A stretch of DNA of 64,000 bases from Bacillus sp. ISL-45 (GCF_018613195.1 NZ_JAGGQQ010000003.1:124001-188000); one strand, 5' to 3'; numbered from the stretch's first letter, positions 51,401 through 60,121 are shown. The notes: generated by a model not told the origin, from the letters alone. A program made the numbers and translations.

Positions 51401-52214
51401 CAGCAAGCAAGGTATCAATCACATGCAGGTCTTCTGTAAAATTAACAGCCCTTGGCGCAGGCCCTCCAGGCATTCTGGCGATCTCCATCCCTTTTTCCAG
51501 AAGCTGTTTCGCTCCCTGGAGCTGAAGCTCAATATCCGCAACGAGCACCTTCATGAAAGGAAGGTCCTCCATCGCTGCACTGCCTGCTGCGTCGTACATG
51601 GAAACGATTGAATCAAGATATGCATCAGGCGAAGGATTGGATCTGGCGAAATCAAACAGGTCGGCAATGATATCCTTCAATCCTTCATCGCTGCGGTCAT
51701 TCGTGAACGCATCTACCAGGTTGAAAAAAGGCTGGTTGTCTGACTTTCCGTATTCTTCCTCGAACAGATTCTCCATCACTTCGTCCCTAAGCAGCTGCCC
51801 TTCTGTTTCATCTGCAATCCTGAAACCAGGGTCGACATCAATCATGTAATAATATTTTCTGATCACTTCAAGACAGAAGGAGTGAAGTGTTGAAATCGAC
51901 GCTCTGTTCAGCAGGCTAAGCTGCTTTTTCAAATGAGTAGATGCCGGATTGCTGTCGATCGCTTTTTCCAGTGCTTCCCCTATCCTGTGGCGCATTTCAG
52001 CCGCGGATGCATTCGTGAATGTCACGACGAGTAGTTCATCGACATTAATCGAATCGGTTTCCGAAGTTATTTTCTTGATGATCCGCTCAACAAGCACAGC
52101 AGTTTTGCCCGAACCTGCTGCCGCTGCGACTAGGATGTCCTGCCCCGAGGCCATGATTGCCTTCCACTGATCTTCTGTCCAGGTTGCCCCTTCCGGTATA
52201 GGCGGTATATTCAT
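48435..52214 (-). CDS. addA: ATP-dependent helicase/nuclease subunit A (AddA)
   Basis: A ~1259-aa UvrD-like helicase with a C-terminal PD-(D/E)XK nuclease; with AddB it resects double-strand breaks to a Chi-like site for RecA loading. Walker A is ILVAAAAGSGKTAVLVERI at ~35; FKEVLVDEYQDTNMVQEAIL is the DEXX box; VMTIHSSKGLEFPVVFVAGL-like VRIMTIHSSKGLEFPVVF is motif V; EMRVLYVALTRAKEKLYLIG is motif VI. The nuclease motif VLLDFKTDGI lies ~70 residues from the end. The start is ATG 52214, or TTG 52223, which is better spaced from GGAGG. It overlaps the 3' end of addB by a few bases or by none, depending on the start. Confidence 0.96.
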   Translation of the reverse strand: MNIPPIPEGATWTEDQWKAIMASGQDILVAAAAGSGKTAVLVERIIKKITSETDSINVDELLVVTFTNASAAEMRHRIGEALEKAIDSNPASTHLKKQLSLLNRASISTLHSFCLEVIRKYYYMIDVDPGFRIADETEGQLLRDEVMENLFEEEYGKSDNQPFFNLVDAFTNDRSDEGLKDIIADLFDFARSNPSPDAYLDSIVSMYDAAGSAAMEDLPFMKVLVADIELQLQGAKQLLEKGMEIARMPGGPAPRAVNFTEDLHVIDTLLAAKDRSWAKLYEAIQLANFGRAKTCRGDDFDKDLVDKAAKLRDRAKKIVQDLRGELFSRKPESFLKDMQEMKPLVAVLIDLVKEFSSRFGEVKQERGLVDFSDLEHYTLDILSAESEAEVVGAKPSEAALAYRIKFKEVLVDEYQDTNMVQEAILQLVTAEGEESGNLFMVGDVKQSIYKFRLAEPNLFLGKYNRFTSSGEGTGLKIDLAKNFRSRREVLDGTNYLFKQIMGIKVGEIHYDENAELKKGAPYPEDDEFPVELLLIDKSEGESAETESGEDNETAAGEFDADDLEQSQLESRLMAKHIKDMVEERRGVYNPKTKTSKPVNYRDIVILLRSMTWAPQIMEEFKQQGIPIYANLSTGYFQATEVAIMLSLLKVIDNPYQDIPLAAVLRSPIVGLDEEELAIIRVSQKRGSFYEALTAFCLQRPVPENEGLHEKTSRFFESLKRWRTSARQGSVSDLIWQLYRETRFFDFAGGMPGGKQRQANLRALYDRARQYEATSFRGLFRFLRFIERMRERGDDLGAARALGEQEDVVRIMTIHSSKGLEFPVVFVAGLARNFNTMDLKKFYMLDKEFGFAAKYINPEKRISLPSLPQLAFKRKKKMEMLAEEMRVLYVALTRAKEKLYLIGSVKDAEKTISKWQDEASHPEWLLDEYLRASASGYIDWIGPAVIRHRDCVDIREGEETLHPELGEEITCHPSRWKIESIKAEAIASYGEEKTEEQESFMDLVAAGKPVNKESGLAETVKSQLSWNYHFKEAANHRSKQSVTELKRNHETRDEESGTQIVRRFSKPILNRPRFMQEKKLTPAERGTAMHMVMQHIDLNHPVTEASLELQLDRMVEKELLFPEQRDAVDKKWILAFFETDIGKRLVTAEKVSREVPFYLSLPSKEVYPDWQGENESIFIQGVVDCIFQDEKGTVLLDFKTDGIHDRYKGGFEQAKPILEERYRIQISLYAKAIEQVWKQPVEEKYLYFFDGGHLLELDQL

Positions 52215-52215
52215 T

Positions 52216-55200
52216 TTAGCCAAGATCCTCTTCCTCCTCCCCGATTGATGCAAGAATATCCAGTTTCTTGATTTCTTCTAATCGATCATTTACTCCTGGC
52301 AATCCATCGATTGCCTTCATATTTTGATCCTGCCGGAGCGACTCCAGCAAGTCTTCCTTTTTAATGACCGGAAGCTTCCTGAAATCATTCGATTCCACTC
52401 CCTGGTCAAACTGGCAGACTGGCTTGAAAGAACAGAATGTACATGGTGCCCTGTCCTTAAGCTTATACGGGGCCACATCGACGATTCCGCTGACAATCCT
52501 GTTTCCCGTCTCTACATACTTATGGCGGACGAATTGCCGTAAATGGTCAAAGTCTTCCTTGCTGGCCACTTTCGAGCTTTTCAACAGGCTTCCATCCTTT
52601 TTAAAACCTGCGGAAATAATCTGGGAACTCCCTGTCTCCAGTCCCTTGTCCATCAGTCTGATGACATTCTCATCACTGAGCAGCAATCCATTCATTTTGA
52701 AGCGTTTAAGGATTTCCTCTTCAATTTCATCAAGAGTCAGCATTTTGGATGCGTTGACAATAGGGTTATGGACATGGAAATACAGGACTCCAGCCGGGTC
52801 AGCAGTCTTGCCGACCAACAATGGCGAATGAGTGATGATGATGTCCAGATAGGTAAGCATTTGAAGGGCCACACCATAATATACCTCTGTCAAATTGACA
52901 TCCTTCACGCTGGATTTATAGTCGACGACCCTCAGGTACACTCCCTGGTCATCCTCTGCTTTATCGACGCGGTCAATCCGGCCCATCAGTTCCATCCTGG
53001 TGCCATTTTTAAGCGAAAAAGCAAGCGGAGGCAGTTTTCCCTGTCGGCCGAAGCCAAGCTCCAGGCCTACTGGTGAAAATCCGCTCACCTTTGCATGCTC
53101 ACTTAATACGAGCGACGCGCGGCTAATGATATTCTGAAGCTTCTGCCTGATATAATGATGCCTGTTCGAGCTCAGCAGGATCTCATTCTGCAATTTAGGA
53201 GCCAGCTTTTGGACAGCATCCCTTGCAAGCTCTTCAGCCTGGGCTCTTGTAAGCTGGGCCCAGCTGAGGTTTTGCTGCATGACGGTCTCGGCAATCTCCT
53301 TAAGCGCAGCGTGGAACAGATCCCCAATATCAGGCGCTTCAAGGCGGAAAATCTGGCGGTCACGCAGCTTCAGGCCATGCTGGACAAAATGCGAGAATGG
53401 ACAGCTGTTGAACAGTTCCATCCTTGAAACACTCGCCTGGATTTCGTCACCATAAAGCTCCTTCGTGAGTGATTCGGACAACTGTTTTGTCCTGTTTTCG
53501 TAAAATAAGCTTGAAAGAACCTTGCGTGCTGTATCTGACCATTGATGATTCTTTATATAGTAATCATACACATCCCACCAAAAATCATAGACAGGATAAT
53601 TACGCTTCTTCAATTGAAGCTGGGAAGTCAGATAAGACAAGGCTACATTTTCACCAGCAGCGTATTCTAATTGCTCCTCTTCCGGCAATTCCGAGGGATC
53701 CGGCAGATAGAAATGCGTTTGATGTTCAGGGAATAGGTCAGAGATCCTCTTGATGAATGAGGATGGCATCAAAGCCTTCCCTTCTTCATTGGCGATTGGA
53801 TAACTGATATACAGTTGTTCTGACGGCGTAACGAATGCTTTATAAGCGATGAAGTTTTCGTCCAGAAGCTTCGTACGGCTGCCCGGAGCTAGCTTTAATC
53901 CTTTTGACTGCAAAAGCTCCCGGTCATCATCTGCAAAAATTCCTTCCTCCGTCATCTTCGCCGGCAGGACCCCTTCGTTGACGCCGATGACGAATGCGAC
54001 TTTAACATCGGCAAGCCGCGTTTTTTCAATGTCGGCAATCAGTATCTGGTCAATTGCCGGTGGAATCAGCGAGAATCTGAGTGATTCAAAACCAGCGTCA
54101 AGAATCGAAACGAACTGTTTTGGCGCAACCTTCGTGTCACCTAGCATCTCGACGAACTGGTCAAGAAGGTTGACCACTGCGTTCCAGGCTTGCTCATGCT
54201 CCCTCGCATCTACCAGCCTTCCTTCTCCCTCTGCCGACATTCTCCAGGCTTCAAGCTTCGCCGGGATATCAAGCTCTTCCATAAATAGATAGACTGCTTC
54301 CGAAAGCTTCCTTCCAGTGTCAGCACGCTTCAGGCGGCGAGCCATCCTCAGCAGCGGAGAAGTAATAAGCAGCCTCAGGTCATTCAGTTCTTGCTCTGTC
54401 TGTTTTTCTAAATCTGTCTGGGCCAGACCGTCATACTCCAGGCCGCGGATTCTCCGGTATTTCCAGCGTTCTTTTTTTGTCCATTTATCTCCCTGGATGC
54501 CATATGCAAGAACATAATTCTCCAGTACATCCATCTGTTCGCGCATCTTGTTCAGATTCACGCCATCAGGGAACAGCAGGTCCGTTTTTACAGCCCGGAA
54601 AATCGGCTCATAGCGCCAGCTCCCCAAAACTGTTTCAAGGCTGGAACGGACTAGCTCAATCAATGGGTGATGGAGCATATTCCGCTTCTGGTCGATAAAG
54701 TAAGGCAGTCCATAATCGTCAAATATCGTTTCAAGCACTTCACGGTATTCGCTGCCTCTCATCAGTACGGCAATATCGCGGTAACGGTAACCATTATCCC
54801 TTGCCAGACCTAGGATCTTTCGGGCTACCCCTTCAAGTTCCGCCCTCCTGTTGGCTGCCTGAGCAATATGGATTGCGGCCCCCCCGTTGTATCTGACGGC
54901 AGGCCTGGAATCGAACTCTCTTTCTAGATGCTTTAAGGATTCATCCTGCCAGCGCCTCTGTTCCGTCAGCACAATCTCTTCTTCAAGCTCGTAGCCTTTT
55001 GCTTTTATCATGTCATACAGAGTTGAACAGGTGTCTCCTGTTATCCTGAATAAATGCAGTTCGTCAGGCTGACCATCTTTGAATCCCTTGTCGACTGGCA
55101 GCGCGATGGTCACTCTTTTACAAGTGTTCATCAGCTGGTCAATGATCATCAATTCAAGGGGCGTGAAACTGTAAAAACCATCAATGTATACTTCTGCATT

Positions 55201-55791
55201 TTTCAAATATTGCGAGGCCGGGATTTTCTCGGCCAGCAGTTTAAAGTAATCCTCTGAATCTATATATTTGCCGAATAATTCGTCTTCAAATTGTCGGTAT
55301 ACCAGCTCAAGATCATGGATTTTATCCTTCAGCGCTTTATTGCCTGCTGAGCTTTCCTCCAATTTTCCGGCGAGCTCATCCGGATTGATTGCATAGCGTT
55401 TGAACTCGATCAGCATCTGTTCCATCTGCTGGACAAACCCATTCTTATCCGCTGCCTTTTGGAAGATTTTCAGCTCGTCCTTTTTGTCCTCAATAATTTT
55501 GCGGATCATCATGCTGATCCCGACGCTGTCCAAATGCTGGCGAGTGTATCCCCCTGTTTCCTGCAGGATTCTCCATGCCAGGCGCGGAAAGCTGAAAACC
55601 TGCGTCCTGATCATGCCGCCAAGTTCAGGGTCAGTGGACAATCTGTATTCGGAAAGGAATGACATTTGTTCAGGGACAAGATAAACAATCGGTTCCCCCT
55701 GCGGGTCCGAGATGAGCCTGTCCTTGATTTCCTTAATGATCATCTCGGTCTTCCCGCTCCCCGATCGCCCCAGTACTAAACGTACAGACAT
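52216..55791 (-). CDS. addB: ATP-dependent helicase/nuclease subunit B (AddB)
   Basis: A 1191-aa partner of AddA. ATG 55791 (MSVRLVLGRSGSGKTEMIIK) has SD AAAGGGG; the frame runs 38 codons further without one. The N-terminal P-loop GRSGSGKT is present. The C-terminal nuclease domain has YLRVVDYKSSVKDV and the four-Cys Fe-S staple: one Cys in NSCPFSHFVQHGLKL and three in CTFCSFKPVC. AddB also recognises Chi. First gene of the operon. Confidence 0.96.
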   Translation of the reverse strand: MSVRLVLGRSGSGKTEMIIKEIKDRLISDPQGEPIVYLVPEQMSFLSEYRLSTDPELGGMIRTQVFSFPRLAWRILQETGGYTRQHLDSVGISMMIRKIIEDKKDELKIFQKAADKNGFVQQMEQMLIEFKRYAINPDELAGKLEESSAGNKALKDKIHDLELVYRQFEDELFGKYIDSEDYFKLLAEKIPASQYLKNAEVYIDGFYSFTPLELMIIDQLMNTCKRVTIALPVDKGFKDGQPDELHLFRITGDTCSTLYDMIKAKGYELEEEIVLTEQRRWQDESLKHLEREFDSRPAVRYNGGAAIHIAQAANRRAELEGVARKILGLARDNGYRYRDIAVLMRGSEYREVLETIFDDYGLPYFIDQKRNMLHHPLIELVRSSLETVLGSWRYEPIFRAVKTDLLFPDGVNLNKMREQMDVLENYVLAYGIQGDKWTKKERWKYRRIRGLEYDGLAQTDLEKQTEQELNDLRLLITSPLLRMARRLKRADTGRKLSEAVYLFMEELDIPAKLEAWRMSAEGEGRLVDAREHEQAWNAVVNLLDQFVEMLGDTKVAPKQFVSILDAGFESLRFSLIPPAIDQILIADIEKTRLADVKVAFVIGVNEGVLPAKMTEEGIFADDDRELLQSKGLKLAPGSRTKLLDENFIAYKAFVTPSEQLYISYPIANEEGKALMPSSFIKRISDLFPEHQTHFYLPDPSELPEEEQLEYAAGENVALSYLTSQLQLKKRNYPVYDFWWDVYDYYIKNHQWSDTARKVLSSLFYENRTKQLSESLTKELYGDEIQASVSRMELFNSCPFSHFVQHGLKLRDRQIFRLEAPDIGDLFHAALKEIAETVMQQNLSWAQLTRAQAEELARDAVQKLAPKLQNEILLSSNRHHYIRQKLQNIISRASLVLSEHAKVSGFSPVGLELGFGRQGKLPPLAFSLKNGTRMELMGRIDRVDKAEDDQGVYLRVVDYKSSVKDVNLTEVYYGVALQMLTYLDIIITHSPLLVGKTADPAGVLYFHVHNPIVNASKMLTLDEIEEEILKRFKMNGLLLSDENVIRLMDKGLETGSSQIISAGFKKDGSLLKSSKVASKEDFDHLRQFVRHKYVETGNRIVSGIVDVAPYKLKDRAPCTFCSFKPVCQFDQGVESNDFRKLPVIKKEDLLESLRQDQNMKAIDGLPGVNDRLEEIKKLDILASIGEEEEDLG

Positions 55792-56009
55792 CTTACTACC
55801 CCTTTCTCTCTTAAAATATCTATCTCTTTTATTGATGATAAAAACTGAAAAAGGCGCTTTATTTCCATGCGCCTTTCCATACCAAACGACTGTTCTATAT
55901 ATCATTCATTATACCTTTTTTGCATGCCAATTTGAAAGCAAGAAGCCCGTTAATTTTTCCCAAAACAACCTGCAAAACATTCGGTGTCTGCATATGTTGT
56001 TGATGGCAG

Positions 56010-57188
56010 GTGATATACATGAAATCCATGTCCTTTTTTCAGAAGGCTTCCATCCTTCTGACACTCTGCGCCATTATGGTCGCAAGCAATATCTATACAT
56101 TGATTCCTATTTATTCGGTTCTTGCGGATGACCTTTTAATTGCCGAATCCCACGTAGTCCTCGCAGGTGGTCTGTTTACTTTCTTTTATGCGTGCGGGCT
56201 GCTGTCATTCGGACCGGTTTCCGATTTCACAGGGAGAAGGAAAATCCTTGTGTTCGGGCTACTGGCCTCTGCATTGACGACACTGGCAGTGGGATTCTCA
56301 GTCGGATCCCTCAGTTTGTGGATCGCCCGTTCTCTGCAGGGAGTCACCCTTGCTACTTTCGCTTCAGTTGCTTTCGCCTACTCCTATGATGTATTCAATT
56401 TTCGGCAGAGGACGATCCTGGTTGTGCTGATCAATACAGGATTTTTAATCGCAGGGATCTTTGGGCAGGTTGCCAGCGCCTTTCTGGCGGATGTTTTTTC
56501 CTGGAATAGCGTCTTCTTTTTCTTCTCAGCACTTTATTTCATTCTATTTGCCGCTGCTTTTTTCCTGCTGAAAGAATCACCACCTCCTGCGACAGAAAGC
56601 AAGCCTTTATGGAAAATCTTTTTGCAATTGCTAAAAGAGCCTCGCCTGATGAAATGCTATATGATTACGTTCTCGCTGCTGTTCGCAATTATCGCCTTCT
56701 ATGATGCTATTGGACGTTTTTTTGACGGCCCTGCCTCAGACCTGCTGATGATCCGGCTGGTTGGATTGATCGGTGCTTCCCTCTCCCTTTTTACAGGCAG
56801 ATTGATGGAGCGCTGGGGAGAGCTGCAGACTCTGATGTTTGGTTTGGCCATCGGGTCATCAAGCGCATTCCTGCTGCTTTTCTTTCATACCACCGGTGCT
56901 CTGGTTATCTTTTCTATATTTTTTGTTTCATCGATTTCACTCGTCATTCCCACCGTCATTACTTTAATCGGCTTTTATGGCAGCAGCCAGCGCGCCAAAG
57001 CATTATCGCTCTATTCTTTTATCCTGCTGACCGGAGCCAGTCTCGCCCCGCCGGTCGCAGCACTTCTGCCATTCAGCGGGGTCATGATTCTCTTATCTTC
57101 CCTCTTCTCTGTTAATATTGTGTTTTGCATATTGATTTTGAAAAGCGCAAGCGCCTTGATCAGCCCCGACAAGCGCTGGAGGGCCTGA
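56010..57188 (+). CDS. MFS transporter whose C-terminus is encoded by a dispersed repeat
   Basis: A 392-aa drug/metabolite:H+ antiporter-type MFS protein with twelve helices. FGPVSDFTGRRKILVFGLL (~65) is the loop 2-3 signature; ARSLQGVTLATFASVAFAYSYD is the helix 4 region; GFYGSSQRAKALSLYSFILLTGASLAPP lies in the second half. The final 15 residues, KSASALISPDKRWRA, and the stop codon come from dispersed-repeat copy C at 57141, so the native end has been replaced or extended. Closest function is a YfkF/YfiS-type exporter, but the substrate is unknown. No clear SD (GGCAGGTGATATAC at best). Confidence 0.88.
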   Translation: MIYMKSMSFFQKASILLTLCAIMVASNIYTLIPIYSVLADDLLIAESHVVLAGGLFTFFYACGLLSFGPVSDFTGRRKILVFGLLASALTTLAVGFSVGSLSLWIARSLQGVTLATFASVAFAYSYDVFNFRQRTILVVLINTGFLIAGIFGQVASAFLADVFSWNSVFFFFSALYFILFAAAFFLLKESPPPATESKPLWKIFLQLLKEPRLMKCYMITFSLLFAIIAFYDAIGRFFDGPASDLLMIRLVGLIGASLSLFTGRLMERWGELQTLMFGLAIGSSSAFLLLFFHTTGALVIFSIFFVSSISLVIPTVITLIGFYGSSQRAKALSLYSFILLTGASLAPPVAALLPFSGVMILLSSLFSVNIVFCILILKSASALISPDKRWRA

Positions 57189-57269
57189 CAGTGAAGTCGT
57201 TCTTTGACTTCATTGGCAGGACCGAAGCGTCTCGAGGGGCTAGGCGCTGGAGCTGGACAATTCTCAAAG
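57141..57269 (+). repeat. Dispersed palindromic repeat, full copy C
   Basis: Starts AAAAGCGCAAGCGCCTTG, contains CAGTGAAGTC/GACTTCATTG around GTTCTTT, closes with GGGGCTAGGCGCTGGAGCT and ends GGACAATTCTCAAAG. Its first 48 bp encode the end of the upstream MFS protein. Confidence 0.9.
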
Positions 57270-57518
57270 AGAAAAATATATATTTCTATTTCTATTAAAA
57301 AAGGCATTCCAGTCAGCAAACGCTGGCTGAAATGCCTTTTTTCATGTTTTAGATTGCATTTTGGAAATCCGGGGTAAACTTTGTCCTGACCTTCGGCTTT
57401 ATTCCTTAAAATCTTGATATATTCCTGAATCATGACCACTTATTCCTTAAAATCTTGATATATTCCTGAATCATCGCTGCATAATCCTTAAATCCCGATA
57501 TATTCCTAAATCAAATAT
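57270..57518. other. Intergenic remainder between MFS and ligase genes
   Basis: After repeat copy C, a hairpin AAAAAAGGCATTCCAG with CTGAAATGCCTTTTTT (about 57297-57342) looks like a bidirectional terminator. The rest is the 41-bp tandem array listed separately. Confidence 0.65.
57401..57518. repeat. 41-bp tandem array, three units
   Basis: ATTCCTTAAAATCTTGATAT begins at 57401 and again at 57442; a diverged unit (AATCCTTAAATCCCGATAT) begins at 57483. Each unit contains a second ATTCCT about 21 bp in. Units 1 and 2 are identical for 33 bp. The array reaches the stop codon of the downstream ligase gene. Confidence 0.8.
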
Positions 57519-59036
57519 TCAGCTGATTGTTTTCTGATTTTTACCTGCCATTTCCTTCAACCGTTTTTTATCTATTTTGCCTACATGCGTCTTCGGCATC
57601 TGGCCTATGATATAAATTACTTTCGGTATTTTATAGCCGGCGAGCTTCTGCCTGCAATGCATTTTGGCTTCCTGCTCACTCAAAACGGCCCCCTCTTCCA
57701 GAACAATGAATGCAGTCACGACCTCTCCCCATTTTTCATCCGGCATTCCGACCACGGCAGCCTCGCGAATCGAAGGATGGGAACAGAGCCAGTGCTCAAT
57801 CTCAAGAGGATACACATTTTCACCACCCGTGATGATCATCTCTTTTTTCCTGCCGACAATATAGTAATATCCATCCCTATCTCTCTTCGCCAGGTCGCCA
57901 GTGTAGAGCCAGCCATCCTTTAAGGTGTCATTCGTCGCTTTTTCTTTTTTCCAGTAGTAAGAAAATGCATGGTTCCCCTTGATGGCAAGTTCACCGACCT
58001 CACCTGCTCCAACCTCTTGTCCGTCTTCATCCAGAATCCTGATATTATGGAAAAGCATTGGTTTGCCTACCGAGCCCCTTTTTACATCTGCCTCTGAAGG
58101 ATCTATGTAAAAATTATTTGGGCCAGCCTCTGTCAGTCCATAGCCCTCCTTGAAGCAGAGGCCCTTTTGTTTATAAGCTTCATAGATTTCGAGCGGGCAC
58201 GGTGCACCCCCAGATAAAAATAACTTAATATCCGGTAATTCCGTTTCAAGGAATTGTTGCGATTTTACAAGCATATGGTGCATTGTCGGCACCAAAAGCA
58301 CAATACTCGATTTATACCTGATTAAATTTTCGATTGCCTTCTCGGGGGTAAATTCATTTGCCAGTACGACTTTACCTCCTGCCATCAGGATAGGGATTGA
58401 AAGAGCGTTCAAACCGCCTGTATGGAATAAAGGCAAATACGTTACCGTCGTATCTTCGTTCGTCAGATTCCAGCTGGCGATTGTGGAAAGGCTGTTCCAG
58501 ACGATTGCCCGATGTGACAAAACCGCTCCTTTGGGCTTCCCAGTGGTTCCGCCTGTATAAATCATCGCCAGAGGATCTTCTTCCTCCACTGTGGCCTTTT
58601 CAGCATCTTGGCTAACTTTTACGTCAAACAGCTGAGCGTATCGTGAACCATTGATTTGGATGCAGCGATCCTCCTGCCCCCAAATCATCGTCACTACCTT
58701 TGTAAAATTGGAATGAAACCCCAGCAGCCTGGGCTCACAGTCTTTTATGATATATGCCAGCTCATCGAGGGATAGCCTCCAGTTCAGCGGCACAAAAATG
58801 GCACCGATCTTTCCGCAGGCAAACAGCAAATCAAAGTAACTGATTCCGTTTGGCGCAAGCAGCGCAACCCTGTCGCCTTTTTGGACACCCTTTTCACCCA
58901 GCCACACCGCGATTGCTTTAGCCCGATCATTGACTTCCCTGAAAGACCATTCCTGATCTGTCCCTGCATCGGCAATCGCAGCTGCATCCGGTGTCAATCC
59001 CGCTCTAGATTCAAGCCAGTCGAGCTCCCACCTCAC
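57519..59036 (-). CDS. AMP-binding acyl-CoA synthetase
   Basis: A 505-aa adenylate-forming ligase. P-loop MIYTGGTTGKPKGAV (~165), GYGLTEAGPNNF (~290), GWLYTGDLAKRD, GRKKEMIITGGENVYPLEIE and the C-terminal Lys in MPKTHVGKIDKKRLK. It resembles fatty-acid/benzoate-type CoA ligases (FadK/MenE-like). It is in the same orientation as the FabG/KAS III/LivM operon to the right but separated by about 1.1 kb, so it may activate the acid handled by that pathway. SD GGAGAGATTGCGGTG places ATG 59036 reasonably. Confidence 0.88.
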   Translation of the reverse strand: MRWELDWLESRAGLTPDAAAIADAGTDQEWSFREVNDRAKAIAVWLGEKGVQKGDRVALLAPNGISYFDLLFACGKIGAIFVPLNWRLSLDELAYIIKDCEPRLLGFHSNFTKVVTMIWGQEDRCIQINGSRYAQLFDVKVSQDAEKATVEEEDPLAMIYTGGTTGKPKGAVLSHRAIVWNSLSTIASWNLTNEDTTVTYLPLFHTGGLNALSIPILMAGGKVVLANEFTPEKAIENLIRYKSSIVLLVPTMHHMLVKSQQFLETELPDIKLFLSGGAPCPLEIYEAYKQKGLCFKEGYGLTEAGPNNFYIDPSEADVKRGSVGKPMLFHNIRILDEDGQEVGAGEVGELAIKGNHAFSYYWKKEKATNDTLKDGWLYTGDLAKRDRDGYYYIVGRKKEMIITGGENVYPLEIEHWLCSHPSIREAAVVGMPDEKWGEVVTAFIVLEEGAVLSEQEAKMHCRQKLAGYKIPKVIYIIGQMPKTHVGKIDKKRLKEMAGKNQKTIS

Positions 59037-59106
59037 CGCAATCTCTCCTTCTCTCGTCTTGATGGATTCATTTTAGGCGATGGGAGTTACAGGATAGTTA
59101 CATATG

Positions 59107-59138
59107 AAAAAAGACACCACAGCATCAGCCATGGTGTC
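59107..59138 (-). terminator. Terminator of the 111-aa gene
   Basis: GACACCA pairs with TGGTGTC; minus strand continues CTTTTTTC. Confidence 0.8.
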
Positions 59139-59144
59139 AAACGT

Positions 59145-59480
59145 TTATATTCCTCTCAACTCATCGTCTGTAAATATCCCCATGCTTTTTACATGGTTCC
59201 TTGCTTCGGCATCACCCAGTTTGAAGACCATCGCGTAAATTTCCTTCATCGCAAAGTCATATTCCGCATGTTCACGATCCGGGTCCTTGAAAGGATGCAG
59301 ATGGGAATTTCCGTATGTTGCCCAGTCTGCTTTATAGTTTATCTCCAGGTATTCCCGCAGATCCTTGATTTCTTCACCTGTCGCAATCAATGTAAATAAA
59401 TGGCCCTCCGGCTCAGCCGGCGTGTCCAGCACCTCGCCGCTTTCTATATTAAAGTAGTATTTTTGCTTTGTTTCTTCCAT
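59145..59480 (-). CDS. Conserved-type hypothetical protein (111 aa)
   Basis: A 111-aa acidic cytosolic protein starting MEETKQKYYFNIESGEVLD. ATG 59480 has SD GAGGTG; the frame extends upstream without one. It begins with a short beta-hairpin-like segment (YYFNIESGEVLD), then helices (TGEEIKDLREYLEINYKADW; EYDFAMKEIYAMVFKLGDAEARNHVKSMG). No cysteines, no TM helix, no motif I can name. Single gene with its own terminator. Confidence 0.7.
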   Translation of the reverse strand: MEETKQKYYFNIESGEVLDTPAEPEGHLFTLIATGEEIKDLREYLEINYKADWATYGNSHLHPFKDPDREHAEYDFAMKEIYAMVFKLGDAEARNHVKSMGIFTDDELRGI

Positions 59481-59691
59481 GTTCAGCACCTCATCCTTTT
59501 TTAATACCATTTACCACTTTTGGTGGGGAGTTAACCTTAAAGTGGTTATCGGCGGACTGAAGGGTGGATTAAGCAATGCATTTTTGGGTACCTTTTGGCC
59601 GATCGCAGTGGCAACAGTTAGTTTTAATTCTGTTAGAGGAGATTTAAAATCCATTTGGATCGGTTTTAATACCAGTGGGGAGGATTTTTCT

Positions 59692-59941
59692 CGGTTTGAG
59701 GATTTATTTTAACGGTTGGATGAATTTTTTCAACGGTTAGCGAAGTTTTTTAAACGGTTGGGTCGTATTTATAGACGGTTGGAATGGTTTTTTTAACGGT
59801 TGCAGCATGTATTCCCGGTTGGAGCGGTTTTATTTACGGTTGGAAGAGATTTATTTACGGTTGGAGCAGTTTTATTTACGGTTGAAAGAGATTTATTTAC
59901 GGTTGGAGCAGTTTTATTTACGGTTGGAATATTTACTCTCC
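59692..59941. repeat. 21-bp tandem array, about 12 units
   Basis: CGGTT begins at 59692, 59713, 59734, 59755, 59776, 59797, 59816, 59837, 59858, 59879, 59900 and 59921: period 21 bp with one 19-bp step. The right-hand units are nearly identical (CGGTTGGAGCAGTTTTATTT with an alternating GGAAGAGATT version); left-hand units are more decayed. Confidence 0.9.
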
Positions 59942-59964
59942 TTTTACCACGCCATCCCAAAATA

Positions 59965-59988
59965 AAAAAGCGCAGCAAGTGCGCTTTT
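59965..59988 (-). terminator. Terminator downstream of the FabG-like gene
   Basis: AAAAGCGCA pairs with TGCGCTTTT around GCAAG; minus strand runs into TTTTTTATTTT. Repeat copy D lies between the gene and this stem. Confidence 0.7.
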
Positions 59989-60000
59989 CATTATCGTAAT

Positions 60001-60117
60001 CTAGCTCCAGCCCCTAGCCCCTCGAGTCGCTTCGGTCCGCCCAATGAAGTCAAAGAACGACTTCACCGGTCAGCCCTCCAGCGCTTGTCGGGGCTGAACG
60101 AGGCGCTTACGCTTTTT
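60001..60117 (-). repeat. Dispersed palindromic repeat, full copy D (inverted)
   Basis: The reverse complement reads AAAAAGCGTAAGCGCCTCG ... GGGGCTGGAGCTAG. It begins five bases past the FabG-like stop codon and has the CCGACC-type inner stem of copy B. Confidence 0.88.
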
Positions 60118-60121
60118 GTTT

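Larger units (their letters stand above)
59481..60121. other. 640-bp gap with 21-bp array and repeat copy D
   Basis: From left to right: about 200 bp of unassigned G/T-rich DNA possibly made of decayed array units, a 21-bp tandem array (59692-59941), a terminator (59965-59988) and dispersed repeat copy D (60001-60117). Open frames over the array (both strands) reflect the 7-codon periodicity and have no SD. Confidence 0.7.

Noticed and set aside
57141-57269. Insertion sequence or integron attachment site
   Set aside because: No transposase or integrase in the window, no target duplications visible, and copies carry internal covarying stems rather than simple terminal repeats; kept as a repeat family instead.
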